In this document: piece after piece, positions 1-7,248 of the stretch
How the letters are laid out: each line of letters starts with the position of its first letter
Numbering within the stretch: position 1 is the stretch's first letter
NCBI GenBank assembly: GCA_964477275.1
Contig: CAYZDV010000044.1
Coordinates: 1 to 14,600, forward strand
Direction: 5' to 3'
DNA from: CAYZDV01 sp964477275
GTDB lineage: Bacteria > Acidobacteriota > Aminicenantia > Aminicenantales > Aminicenantaceae
DNA: 14,600 nucleotides
Notes under the pieces: model-generated
Seen by the model: only the letters and a program-made list of their open reading frames with translations
Told to the model about the DNA's origin: nothing
Databases searched by the model: none
Translations under genes and position numbers: made by a program

Positions 1-23
1 CCCGGAATCCAGAATAATAAATC

Positions 24-73
24 ATGGATTCCTGTACCTGCTTCCGCAGGCACAGGCCCCCGCAGGAATGACA
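24..73. repeat. Dispersed-type intergenic hairpin repeat
   Basis: This is a palindromic intergenic unit of the 'GGATTCCTG...CAGGAATGACA' type, a class scattered between genes in many bacterial genomes. Two folds are possible and compete. The outer arms ATTCCTG (28-34) and CAGGAAT (63-69) can pair. So can an inner hairpin CCTGTACCTGC (31-41) with GCAGGCACAGG (46-56), with one mismatch and a TTCC loop. They share the CCTG at 31-34, so only one can form at a time. There is no T-run after either fold, so it is not a canonical intrinsic terminator. Copy number cannot be seen from this window. Confidence 0.55.
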
Positions 74-117
74 AAAATGTTACTTTGACGTTACCATGTA
101 TATCCTTGCGAGTGACG

Positions 118-146
118 TTTAATTTTGCTATCAATTTTTATAGAAT
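118..146 (+). promoter_or_regulatory. Weak candidate sigma70 promoter for the first BNR gene
   Basis: TAGAAT (141-146) matches the -10 consensus at five of six positions and sits 17 bp after a poor -35 (TTTAAT, 118-123, three of six). The surrounding stretch is AT-rich (118-142). The string TATAGAATG here recurs in the stronger promoter at 6754-6782, which is the main reason to list it. It would give a leader of about 95 nt. Confidence 0.25.
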
Positions 147-202
147 GCCTGGACTGGCGAAAATCTTCTCTGAACTTAGAAATGAGGCAAGGCGTTAAAT
201 GC

Positions 203-252
203 AAGGAGAAGGAGCCAGCGTTTTGAATCGAAAAGACAAGGAGGAACAGTGA
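203..252 (+). promoter_or_regulatory. Leader with tandem Shine-Dalgarno and possible 9-codon leader ORF
   Basis: Two adjacent AAGGAG copies (203-208 and 209-214) lie 8 nt before a TTG (223-225). That TTG opens a 9-codon frame (MNRKDKEEQ) ending at TGA 250-252. Its stop overlaps the GTG start of the propeller gene (249-251) as GTGA, the arrangement used for translational coupling. A separate AAGGAGG (238-244), inside the mini-ORF, serves the GTG itself. Whether the mini-ORF is translated is unknown. Confidence 0.25.
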
Positions 253-3200
253 AAAGAAGTCTTTTGCTTCCGCTCCTGGGTTTGGCCATAGCACTGGCAG
301 CCATCGCTCTGCCTGTGCATGGACAGAGTGCGGACAGGGTCGGAGACCTGTTCGAGAAGCTCAGCTGGAGATCGATCGGCCCTGCGGTCATGGGTGGCCG
401 CACCGTGGACATCGATGTGGTCGAGAAACAGCCCTGGATTATTTATGCGGCCATCGGCCCCAGCGGTGTCTGGAAATCAGAGAATAACGGCACCACCTGG
501 ATTCCGGTCTTTGAGAACGAAAACACGGTCTCTGTGGGGGATATAGCCATTGCCCAGTCCCATACCGACATCATCTGGGTGGGCACAGGCGAGGCCACCT
601 GCAGGAACAGCGTCACCATTGGCGACGGGGTTTACAAATCCACAGACGCAGGAAAGACATGGAAGAATATGGGCCTTGAGGAGACCCGCCACATCAGCCG
701 CATCGTCATCAATCCCGGAGACCCGAACATCGTTTTTGTCGCTGCCATGGGCCACCTCTGGGGTCCCAACCGAGAACGCGGGGTTTACAAGACGACCGAC
801 GGCGGAACGACATGGAAAAAAGTCCTCTACGTGGACCAGAACACCGGTTTTGCTGACCTGGCCATGGACCCATCAGACAGTTTGATTCTTTACGCCGCAG
901 CCTATGAGCACCGACGGCTGCCGTATTATTTCTCGAGCGGCGGCCCGGGGGGCGGCCTCTACAAGACGGTCGACGGAGGGGAGACGTGGACCAAGCTGAC
1001 CAGCGACCTCCCGGAAGGAGTCATGGGCCGGATCGGCATCGATGTCTCCCGCAGCAACCCGAACGTTGTTTATGTCCTTATCGAGCATGAGGACGGAGGA
1101 ATCTGGCGTTCGGAGGACAAGGGCAAAACCTGGAAACGGACCTGCGACAATGAGACTTATAAAAGAGTCAACTCCAGGCCGTTCTATTACAGCCAGATCC
1201 GGGTTGACCCCACCGACGACAAGGTTATCTATGTATTCTCGGTGGCAAACTTCGTCTCCAGAAACATGGGAAAAACATTCAGGCCCATCTCCCGAAACAC
1301 TCACCCTGACCATCATGCCCTGTGGATTAACCCGAATAACCCTCTTCATCTCATCGACGGAAACGACGGCGGAATCGACATCTCTTATGACGGCGGCAAA
1401 AACTGGCATTCCATCCAGCACATGGCCCTGGCCGAGGTTTACCAGATAGGATTTGACATGAGAAATCCCTATTATGTCTACTGCGGCCTCCAGGACAACG
1501 GGAGCTGGGGAGGGCCGAGTGCCAGCCTGGACCCGGTAGGCATCACCAACGATGACTGGTCCATGATCGGCGGAGGAGACGGGTTCTATGCTCAGGTCGA
1601 CCCATCTGACCCCAACATCATCTACAGAAACTATCAGATGAACGGCTTATCCCGCTACGACCTCCGGATAAAAAGAGGAAAGAACATCAAGCCCGTGGCT
1701 TCGCTTAAGGAACCGCCTTACCGCTTCAACTGGAATGCGCCGATCCATATTTCTCCCCACGACCCAAAGACCGTCTACACCGGAGGAAACTATCTGTTCA
1801 AAACCACGGACATGGGGAACTCCTGGGAAATCATCAGCCCTGACCTCTCCACCAATGACCCGTCCAAACAAAAAGATTCTGGAGGTCCCATCACGCCCGA
1901 GAATACAGGAGCTGAAATCCACTGCACCATCGTCACCATTTCCGAATCCCCGGTGGAGAAAGGAGTTATCTGGTGCGGAACAGATGACGGCAACGTTCAG
2001 GTCACAAGAGACGGCGGAAAAACCTGGAAAAATGTCGTCCAGAACATCCGCGGCCTGCCCGGAAACACCTGGTGCTCGCGCATCGAAGCCTCGCATTTTG
2101 AGCCAGGAACCGCCTATGCCGCCTTCGACGGCCACCGTCACGATGATTATGAAACCTATGTCTACAAGACCACGGATAACGGGAGAACGTGGAAATCAAT
2201 CAGAGGCAATCTGCCGTTCGGTTGGGTGCATGTCATTCGTGAAGATTTGAAAAATAAAAATCTGCTCTTCGTGGGCACGGAATTTGGAGTCTATGCCTCG
2301 CTTGACGGAGGCAAAAGCTGGTTTTCCCTCAAGAACAATCTGCCCACAGTGGCTGTCCGCGACATCGCTGTCCACCCCAGGGAGAATGACCTGATCATCG
2401 GAACTCACGGAAGGGGCATCTGGATCATGGATGATATCTCCCCGCTCCAGGAGATGTCAGAAGCTGTTTTGAATTCTGATGTTCATCTGTTCACCATCCG
2501 GCCAGTCACCCAGTTCCTGCGTGCGTCAACTCGGGAACCTTATACGGCGCCAGTGTATGCTGCTTCCAACCCGGAATACGGAATGCCGATAACCGCCTAT
2601 TTTAAAACACCCCCAGAGGAAAAGCCCCAGGTTTTCGTCAAGGATAAAAATGGCGAGACGCTCTTCAAGCTCGAGCTGTTGAAGAAGGAGGGGATTCAGA
2701 GAAAGACATGGAATCTGCAGTATGTCCCCAGAACCGAAGAAGGGGAGAAGATTGCCTCGATCGGGATGGGATTTGTCGCCGCTCCGTATGCGCCGCCCGG
2801 GCATTACACGGTGGAGATAGTGGTCAGCGAACAGAAAGTGGAAAGGTCAGGATATGTGGAACCAGATCCCAGGTTCCGGATGACAGATGAAGACAGGATC
2901 ACCCAGACCGAAAGCATGGTCAAAGTCATGACTCTTTCCCGGAAGATGAACCTGTCCGTGACCGCAGTCAGGAAACTGAGAGAGGAGCTGACCAGGCTGG
3001 GCAAAGAGCTCAAGGAAAAAGAGGAAGCTGCGGCCAAAGTCCAGAAGAATATCAGGGACTTCGAGTTGAAGTTTGCGGCGCTGGAAGAAGAGATCATGCC
3101 CAGGGGATTTGGCTACCGGGGCTCGATGGAGACGGCTCTCCGAGAAGGGCCGCTGGCCCAGCAGGTGATGATGCTCGGAGCATCTATTTCGAGCTTCCCC

Positions 3201-3374
3201 TCAGCTCCCACGCAGACAGATTTATTCCAGCTTGACGAGCTGACCGAATCCGTGGATGCGATGGCGGGGAGGCTGAATGCGTTTATCCGGTCCGAGGCGC
3301 CGATACTGAACGGAATTCTTGAGGCCAATGGTCTCAGACCCCTCAAGGCGCCCGAGGAAGTGAAGCTCGATTGA
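249..3374 (+). CDS. Secreted sortilin/VPS10-like BNR-repeat propeller protein (paralogue 1)
   Basis: Large exported beta-propeller protein of the WD40/YVTN/BNR-like, sortilin-Vps10-type family. Residues 1-25 form a signal peptide (MKRS, hydrophobic core, VHG-Q cleavage). About eleven Asp-box motifs (S/T-x-D-x-G-x-T-W, such as STDAGKTW at 131-138, TTDGGTTW and TVDGGETW) run through residues about 75-710, enough for one long or two stacked propellers. Residues about 790-870 look like an Ig/FlgD-type domain ending in a DPRF motif. Residues about 908-950 are a charged coiled coil, followed by a short helical tail. The start is GTG, supported by AAGGAGG 4 nt upstream. A paralogue of 909 aa lies at 11445-14174, and the N-terminal thirds are closely similar (RSIGP, WVGTGEA, GDGVYKSTD, KTWKNMGL shared). 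The ligand or substrate is unknown. GH74-type glycosidase activity is possible from the fold, but no catalytic pair was identified. Confidence 0.9.
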   Translation: MKRSLLLPLLGLAIALAAIALPVHGQSADRVGDLFEKLSWRSIGPAVMGGRTVDIDVVEKQPWIIYAAIGPSGVWKSENNGTTWIPVFENENTVSVGDIAIAQSHTDIIWVGTGEATCRNSVTIGDGVYKSTDAGKTWKNMGLEETRHISRIVINPGDPNIVFVAAMGHLWGPNRERGVYKTTDGGTTWKKVLYVDQNTGFADLAMDPSDSLILYAAAYEHRRLPYYFSSGGPGGGLYKTVDGGETWTKLTSDLPEGVMGRIGIDVSRSNPNVVYVLIEHEDGGIWRSEDKGKTWKRTCDNETYKRVNSRPFYYSQIRVDPTDDKVIYVFSVANFVSRNMGKTFRPISRNTHPDHHALWINPNNPLHLIDGNDGGIDISYDGGKNWHSIQHMALAEVYQIGFDMRNPYYVYCGLQDNGSWGGPSASLDPVGITNDDWSMIGGGDGFYAQVDPSDPNIIYRNYQMNGLSRYDLRIKRGKNIKPVASLKEPPYRFNWNAPIHISPHDPKTVYTGGNYLFKTTDMGNSWEIISPDLSTNDPSKQKDSGGPITPENTGAEIHCTIVTISESPVEKGVIWCGTDDGNVQVTRDGGKTWKNVVQNIRGLPGNTWCSRIEASHFEPGTAYAAFDGHRHDDYETYVYKTTDNGRTWKSIRGNLPFGWVHVIREDLKNKNLLFVGTEFGVYASLDGGKSWFSLKNNLPTVAVRDIAVHPRENDLIIGTHGRGIWIMDDISPLQEMSEAVLNSDVHLFTIRPVTQFLRASTREPYTAPVYAASNPEYGMPITAYFKTPPEEKPQVFVKDKNGETLFKLELLKKEGIQRKTWNLQYVPRTEEGEKIASIGMGFVAAPYAPPGHYTVEIVVSEQKVERSGYVEPDPRFRMTDEDRITQTESMVKVMTLSRKMNLSVTAVRKLREELTRLGKELKEKEEAAAKVQKNIRDFELKFAALEEEIMPRGFGYRGSMETALREGPLAQQVMMLGASISSFPSAPTQTDLFQLDELTESVDAMAGRLNAFIRSEAPILNGILEANGLRPLKAPEEVKLD

Positions 3375-3389
3375 TGGACAATAAAACTC

Positions 3390-4859
3390 TCAAAACTTCA
3401 TCTCAGGGAGGCCTGGAATACCGTTCCTCTTCGCATCCTGGAGCATGATTTTCCGGAGCTCCTGGCGCCGATCTTTATCCAGGAGCGCGGCCGGTGTGTC
3501 CCTCAACAGCCGGTCCGCTTCATCCAAAGCGCGGTCAGCGATTGTTTTTTTGCCCAGGGCCGCCCAGGCATCACGGGTATCTCTGTCGATGATGCGGGGA
3601 AAGGTGTGTTCTGCCCTGTACCATTTCCGGGTATGAGGGAGGGATAGGAACTCCATTTCTGCTTGAAAGTCCTCAAAAAGAGCCGTGGCTATGGGTTCGT
3701 CCCGCTGGCAAACGCCCTCGATGAGCCTGTAGGCCATGCCGCAGATTTCATTGTCCACGACCAGCTTTTCCAGGCTCTGACAGCTTTCAAAATTCAGCAT
3801 TCCTGGACCTGAAACAATGTTCACCCCGCAGAGGGCGGCCAGAATGGCACCGATGCCGGATTCGAAACCGGCCTGGCCGTCGTTGATTTTGGAATCACTG
3901 AGAGCCATGTAAGCGTGAGTGGGGAGGTGGAGATACTTCCCGATTTGAGTATATGCGGCGTCGATCATCATCGTCTCCACGGCTCCCATCGGTGTTGTCC
4001 CCCTTCTCATGTTAAAGCTGGAAGGTGAACCGCCAAAGATGACCGGTGCGCCCTTGCGCGCCAGCTGACAGATGACCAGTCCGGAGAGGTTCTCGGCCAC
4101 GTGCTGGACCAGAGTCCCGGCAATGGTCACCGGCGAGGTGGCGCCGGTCATTCCCATGGAAATGAGCTCGGAAGGGATGCCGGCCCGGGCACAATCGATG
4201 AGGCTCTGGGCGGTCAGGTTGCTCCACTTCAGGGGAGGGGAGGGGCAGGCATCAAAGATGGCCAGGGGGTTTTCCCTCAGGTTTTTCTCGCTTCCCCTGA
4301 TGGCGACGAGCATATCATGCATGGGCTGGAATCCCTCCACCCGGAACGTCCCGGTGACCACGGGCTTGGTGGAAAGCTGAAGCCCGAGAAAAAGACGGTA
4401 GCTGTCGGAGATAACCTCAGAAACATCGCTGCTGACGATTCCCGTGCTCTGGAAGTGGATGTGATCCATGCATTCGGTGAGACGGTAGAACTTGACCAGG
4501 TCTTCGCTCACCGCCTTGCGGACTTCAGATGTTTGATGGTCGAGGATGGTGATGGCCGCCGAGCCGGGATTGAAATGGACAATGTCTTCTCCGATCATGA
4601 ATTCATTCCCACCGGCTCTATCATACAGCTTGATGACCGGCGGTGATGACGAGAGCGAATCCTCGATGAGCGCGGGTGTGATGCAAACCCTCCGGGCAGC
4701 GGTCTCAACCTTCATTCCTGCTTCCTGGAAGAGTTCCACAGCTTCCCTGTTTTCGACGAATACGCCCTGTTTCTCGAGGATATCGAGGGCTTCACGGACA
4801 ATTTTCTGGATGAACGCCTTGCTTAATAACTCCAGTTTCGGCCTGATGGCTGTGATCAT
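3390..4859 (-). CDS. MttB-family corrinoid:amine methyltransferase, non-pyrrolysine
   Basis: Member of the trimethylamine methyltransferase (MttB/COG5598) superfamily. It is expected to move a methyl group from a quaternary or tertiary amine onto the Co(I) corrinoid of the partner protein encoded by this operon. Family signatures are SMGMTGATSPVTIAGTL (234-250), KGAPVIFGG (269-277) and SDSKINDGQAGFESG (321-335). At 489 aa it has normal family length. The frame has no in-frame amber codon, including the SDSK region near where methanogen MttB carries pyrrolysine. It therefore belongs with the non-Pyl branch, of which glycine betaine methyltransferase MtgB is the characterised example; the actual substrate cannot be read from sequence. 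The ATG follows AAGGA (4867-4871) by 7 nt, and the gene starts 10 bp after the upstream gene. Its stop lies 15 bp from that of the convergent propeller gene. Confidence 0.88.
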   Translation of the reverse strand: MITAIRPKLELLSKAFIQKIVREALDILEKQGVFVENREAVELFQEAGMKVETAARRVCITPALIEDSLSSSPPVIKLYDRAGGNEFMIGEDIVHFNPGSAAITILDHQTSEVRKAVSEDLVKFYRLTECMDHIHFQSTGIVSSDVSEVISDSYRLFLGLQLSTKPVVTGTFRVEGFQPMHDMLVAIRGSEKNLRENPLAIFDACPSPPLKWSNLTAQSLIDCARAGIPSELISMGMTGATSPVTIAGTLVQHVAENLSGLVICQLARKGAPVIFGGSPSSFNMRRGTTPMGAVETMMIDAAYTQIGKYLHLPTHAYMALSDSKINDGQAGFESGIGAILAALCGVNIVSGPGMLNFESCQSLEKLVVDNEICGMAYRLIEGVCQRDEPIATALFEDFQAEMEFLSLPHTRKWYRAEHTFPRIIDRDTRDAWAALGKKTIADRALDEADRLLRDTPAALLDKDRRQELRKIMLQDAKRNGIPGLPEMKF

Positions 4860-4869
4860 GGCTTTTTCC

Positions 4870-5496
4870 TTAAATTATTTTTCTTTTGGTCAGCTTTTTT
4901 TCCCGGTAGAAATTGATCCGGAAAGAAATGGACTTGCGGGGAATCATCATGCACGATTCTGTGAGCCGGACTCCGATTTCCTCTCCGGGAAGGACGCTGA
5001 AGATGAACCGTTGCTCCCGGATGTCCCATTTTCCGTATCCCGGGCTGAACCTCTTGCTCGGCCAGAGGTATATTTCTCTTGCTTTCCGGGCAATGATTTG
5101 ATCGGATTGAACGGCCACTTCTTCCACCGCTTCAGACCCCAGAGCATCCAGAACCAGGGCCCTGAGCATTTCATTGTCGGCCATCAGACGATTGACTTCC
5201 GCTTCGAGCTCAGGCCCGATGGTGCAAAGGCAGATGGCGACTTTCACGGCACTGTTGAAGATGGGATGCCTGTTGGTTTTTTCGTAGTCGAGGATGGTGT
5301 AGATAGAGGCCGGTTGGAGGAGGACCGACATCTTCTCTTTTTCTTCGGCAATAAGATTCCTGAGCGGAGCCCCGGGTTCCTTCAGGCTTTGACTGTGTTT
5401 CCGGTAGCCGATGAGCTTGAGGATTCTTTTCTCGTCGAACTCGACTCTAATATCGCCGATTTTGACCGGGTGGGAAGTGTTCGTCTCTTTGTTCAT
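4870..5496 (-). CDS. Stand-alone MetH activation-domain-like protein
   Basis: A 208-aa protein resembling the C-terminal S-adenosylmethionine-binding activation domain of cobalamin-dependent methionine synthase, without the homocysteine, folate or B12 domains. Key stretches are RFSPGYGKWD (149-158), which corresponds to the SAM-contacting RPAPGYPACP region of E. coli MetH, and LTESCMMIPRKSISF (178-192), which corresponds to LTESFAMWPGASVSG. The N-terminal half (1-100) is less conserved and the tail is basic. Such small proteins are known next to corrinoid methyltransferase genes, where a role in corrinoid reactivation or methyl handling is assumed but not settled. Its ATG overlaps the stop of the corrinoid-protein gene (ATGA, 5493-5496), and no strong Shine-Dalgarno is present, so translational coupling is likely. 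Confidence 0.82.
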   Translation of the reverse strand: MNKETNTSHPVKIGDIRVEFDEKRILKLIGYRKHSQSLKEPGAPLRNLIAEEKEKMSVLLQPASIYTILDYEKTNRHPIFNSAVKVAICLCTIGPELEAEVNRLMADNEMLRALVLDALGSEAVEEVAVQSDQIIARKAREIYLWPSKRFSPGYGKWDIREQRFIFSVLPGEEIGVRLTESCMMIPRKSISFRINFYREKKLTKRKII

Positions 5497-6143
5497 CCGG
5501 AGCTCAGTTTTTTGGCGAGCTTGACCGCTGCCATGGCGTTTTCCGCATAGCCGTTGGCCCCGATATCATCGGCCCATCTCTGGCTGACCGGTGCTCCTCC
5601 GACCAGGACTTTAAACTTTCCGTAAAGATTTCTTTCCTTCAGGAGTTCGATGAATCTTTTCTGGCCGAGCATGGTGGTTGTCAGAAGGGCGGAAAGGCAG
5701 ATGAAGTCGGCCTTCACCGCGGCTGCCTTCTCGATGAACGTTTCCAGCCTGACATCGGCACCGAGGTCGATGACCTCAAAACCATTAGCTGACAGCATCG
5801 AGGCGACCAGGTTTTTCCCGATGTCGTGGATGTCTCCCTCCACCGTGCCAATCACCACCTTGCCCAGCGAGCGGGTCTGAACATGCGCCTTTTCCAGTTC
5901 AGGCCGCAGAACTTCCATGGCTGCTTTCATGCATTCAGCGCCGGTGATGAGCTCGGGCAGGAAGTATTCTCCTTTTTCCCAGAGCGCGCCCACTTGTTGA
6001 ATCCCGGGAACATAGCCTTTTTCCACAACCTGATTGAGGTCCATTCCCCTGGCCACCGCCTCCCTGGCCAGGAGCTGAGATTCTTCCCGGTTGCCGTCGA
6101 TGACAGCTTTTTTCATTCTTTCCAGCAATTGTTCCTGACTCAT
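5493..6143 (-). CDS. Corrinoid (B12-binding) methyltransferase shuttle protein, MtbC/MttC/MtgC type
   Basis: Methyl-carrier protein that binds cobalamin with a histidine as lower ligand and passes the methyl group from the MttB-type enzyme to an acceptor methyltransferase. Residues 1-90 form the helical cap domain typical of the family (WEKGEYFLPELITGAE at 55-70). Residues about 94-213 are the Rossmann-like B12 domain with the base-off/His-on motif DIHDIG (104-109, ligand His106), SALLTTTM (151-158) and VGGAPV (181-186). The length of 216 aa is normal. It is the first gene of the operon: AGGAG (6149-6153) lies 5 nt before the ATG, and a good promoter lies at 6223-6251. The exact subtype (trimethylamine, dimethylamine or betaine) cannot be told from sequence alone. 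Confidence 0.92.
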   Translation of the reverse strand: MSQEQLLERMKKAVIDGNREESQLLAREAVARGMDLNQVVEKGYVPGIQQVGALWEKGEYFLPELITGAECMKAAMEVLRPELEKAHVQTRSLGKVVIGTVEGDIHDIGKNLVASMLSANGFEVIDLGADVRLETFIEKAAAVKADFICLSALLTTTMLGQKRFIELLKERNLYGKFKVLVGGAPVSQRWADDIGANGYAENAMAAVKLAKKLSSG

Positions 6144-6222
6144 GCTTTCTCCTGATTTCTGGAATGGGAACAGCCTGTTGGAAATACTGTCCGCTTTGTT
6201 AACCAGTCATCAAAGGAATTCC

Positions 6223-6251
6223 ATGATAATATTTATTGGCCGGCGTGGCAA
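6223..6251 (-). promoter_or_regulatory. Sigma70-like promoter of the corrinoid methyltransferase operon
   Basis: On the minus strand TTGCCA (6246-6251) and TATCAT (6223-6228) are separated by exactly 17 bp; each matches consensus at five of six positions. Transcription would start near 6216 and leave a leader of about 73 nt. The leader holds the inverted repeat AACAG-C-CTGTT (6169-6179) and weak CTTTG/CAAAG arms (6194-6215). It is too short for a cobalamin riboswitch and no B12-box was seen. Confidence 0.55.
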
Positions 6252-6303
6252 GGTCAGAATCGAGTCCAGCGCCTTCATCCCAGAGCGGATGAGGGCCTGG
6301 AGC

Positions 6304-6334
6304 TCAACAACCTGGTGAGTTGTATTATATAATA
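6304..6334 (+). promoter_or_regulatory. Candidate cupin promoter with a 12-bp perfect palindrome
   Basis: TATAAT (6328-6333) is a perfect -10, with a weak TCAACA (6304-6309, four of six) 18 bp upstream. The -10 lies inside the perfect palindrome TATTATATAATA (6323-6334), so a -10 hexamer is presented on both strands. The palindrome may be an operator or simply AT-rich melting DNA in the divergent region between the cupin and the corrinoid operon. Confidence 0.35.
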
Positions 6335-6384
6335 GCTTTTTTCATCACCTGGGAAACAACCCTTGCATAAAAAAGGAGGTCACG

Positions 6385-6717
6385 ATGAAAATCCAGAATG
6401 TCCCTTTCAATGTGACGGCATGGAAGGATTGCCCTCCGGTTGAGCACAAGGGCGAAGACGGATCATCTTTGTGGCGGACTTTTGAAGCGGGCAACATCCG
6501 GGTGCGCATGGTCGAATACTCACCCGGGTTCTCCTCCGACCACTGGTGCGGTCGCGGCCACGTTCTCCTCGTCCTCGAGGGAGAGCTGGCGATCAGGCTC
6601 AAGGACGGGCGGGAATTCCTGTTGACCCCAGGGATGAGTTTTCAGGCCGGCGACGATGAGATAAACCCTCATCTGGCGTTTACGGAAAAAGGTGCAAGAG
6701 TTTTCATCGTCGATTAG
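6385..6717 (+). CDS. Small single-domain cupin, DHCW-motif type
   Basis: A 110-aa cytoplasmic cupin. The metal-site region reads SDHWCGRGHVLLVLEGEL (51-68), with His53, His59 and Glu65 as probable ligands, and the second cupin motif supplies His96 (INPHLAF). The DHWC string places it with proteins annotated as 'DHCW motif cupin fold', whose reaction is not known to me. No signal peptide is present. AAGGAGGT (6373-6380) lies 4 nt before the ATG, a very strong ribosome binding site. It is divergent from the corrinoid operon and followed by an independent promoter, so it is probably a single-gene unit. The cysteine within the metal motif is notable, and could be a ligand or redox-sensitive. Confidence 0.85.
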   Translation: MKIQNVPFNVTAWKDCPPVEHKGEDGSSLWRTFEAGNIRVRMVEYSPGFSSDHWCGRGHVLLVLEGELAIRLKDGREFLLTPGMSFQAGDDEINPHLAFTEKGARVFIVD

Positions 6718-6753
6718 GTCTTCAGCGGAGAGCCGAGTGTTTGGCAGGGGAGG

Positions 6754-6782
6754 TTGACACTCTTTCGTTTAATCTATAGAAT
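6754..6782 (+). promoter_or_regulatory. Near-consensus sigma70 promoter for the small membrane protein
   Basis: TTGACA (6754-6759) is a perfect -35. After exactly 17 bp comes TAGAAT (6777-6782), five of six matches to the -10. The predicted start near 6789 leaves a leader of about 24 nt containing the ribosome binding site. It is the best promoter in the window, and may also serve the sulfatase-fold gene downstream. Confidence 0.7.
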
Positions 6783-6813
6783 GAAAAAAGCATGTCCATA
6801 GGAGGAGGGCAGA

Positions 6814-7191
6814 ATGAGAAGGCCTGACTTGCTCATACTTGTGGCGGTGTGGGAATTTTTGACCGCCGCAGGCGCCCTGATCGGGATCAGCGCCATTTCC
6901 ATCTTTGCCTTTCCGGAGATCCTCAAAAGCCAGGGAATTTCCCGCATCGGCGGAATTGTTGGGTTGAGCATCGTCCTTCTCTTGCTCATTGCCTACGTTT
7001 CAATAGCTATCGCCGGGGGTATGGGGCTGGTGAATGGAAAAGAATGGGGGAGGGTGTTGAGCATCGCCCATGCCGCGGTGAGCCTTTTCTGGATTCCTTT
7101 CGGGACTGTCATCGGGACCCTGACTATCATCTACCTGGTCAGACCGGAAATCAAAGAATTTTTTAAATCCATTGAGAAGCCGGCTGGTTAG
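6814..7191 (+). CDS. Small integral membrane protein of unknown function
   Basis: A 125-aa hydrophobic protein. Probable transmembrane segments lie at about residues 5-32, 46-73 and 79-109 (the last may be a helical hairpin), followed by a short charged C-terminus (RPEIKEFFKSIEK). I recognise no catalytic motif, and it resembles generic uncharacterised bacterial membrane proteins. The start is supported by GGAGGAGGG (6801-6809) and by the strong promoter just upstream. The sulfatase-fold gene begins 57 bp downstream with no terminator between, so co-transcription is possible. The spacer holds CCGTTT (7192-7197) and AAACGG (7215-7220) as an inverted repeat. Confidence 0.8.
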   Translation: MRRPDLLILVAVWEFLTAAGALIGISAISIFAFPEILKSQGISRIGGIVGLSIVLLLLIAYVSIAIAGGMGLVNGKEWGRVLSIAHAAVSLFWIPFGTVIGTLTIIYLVRPEIKEFFKSIEKPAG

Positions 7192-7248
7192 CCGTTTATT
7201 CACGATATTCACAGAAACGGAACCATCAGCCTTGCAGGTTAAGGATTC

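Noticed and set aside
4546..5550. 334-aa plus-strand frame across the corrinoid operon
   Set aside because: It spans the junctions of three well-supported minus-strand genes and shows no recognisable motif.
6144..6216. Cobalamin riboswitch in the leader of the corrinoid operon
   Set aside because: The leader is only about 73 nt from the predicted start, and no B12-box or multi-stem architecture can be seen.
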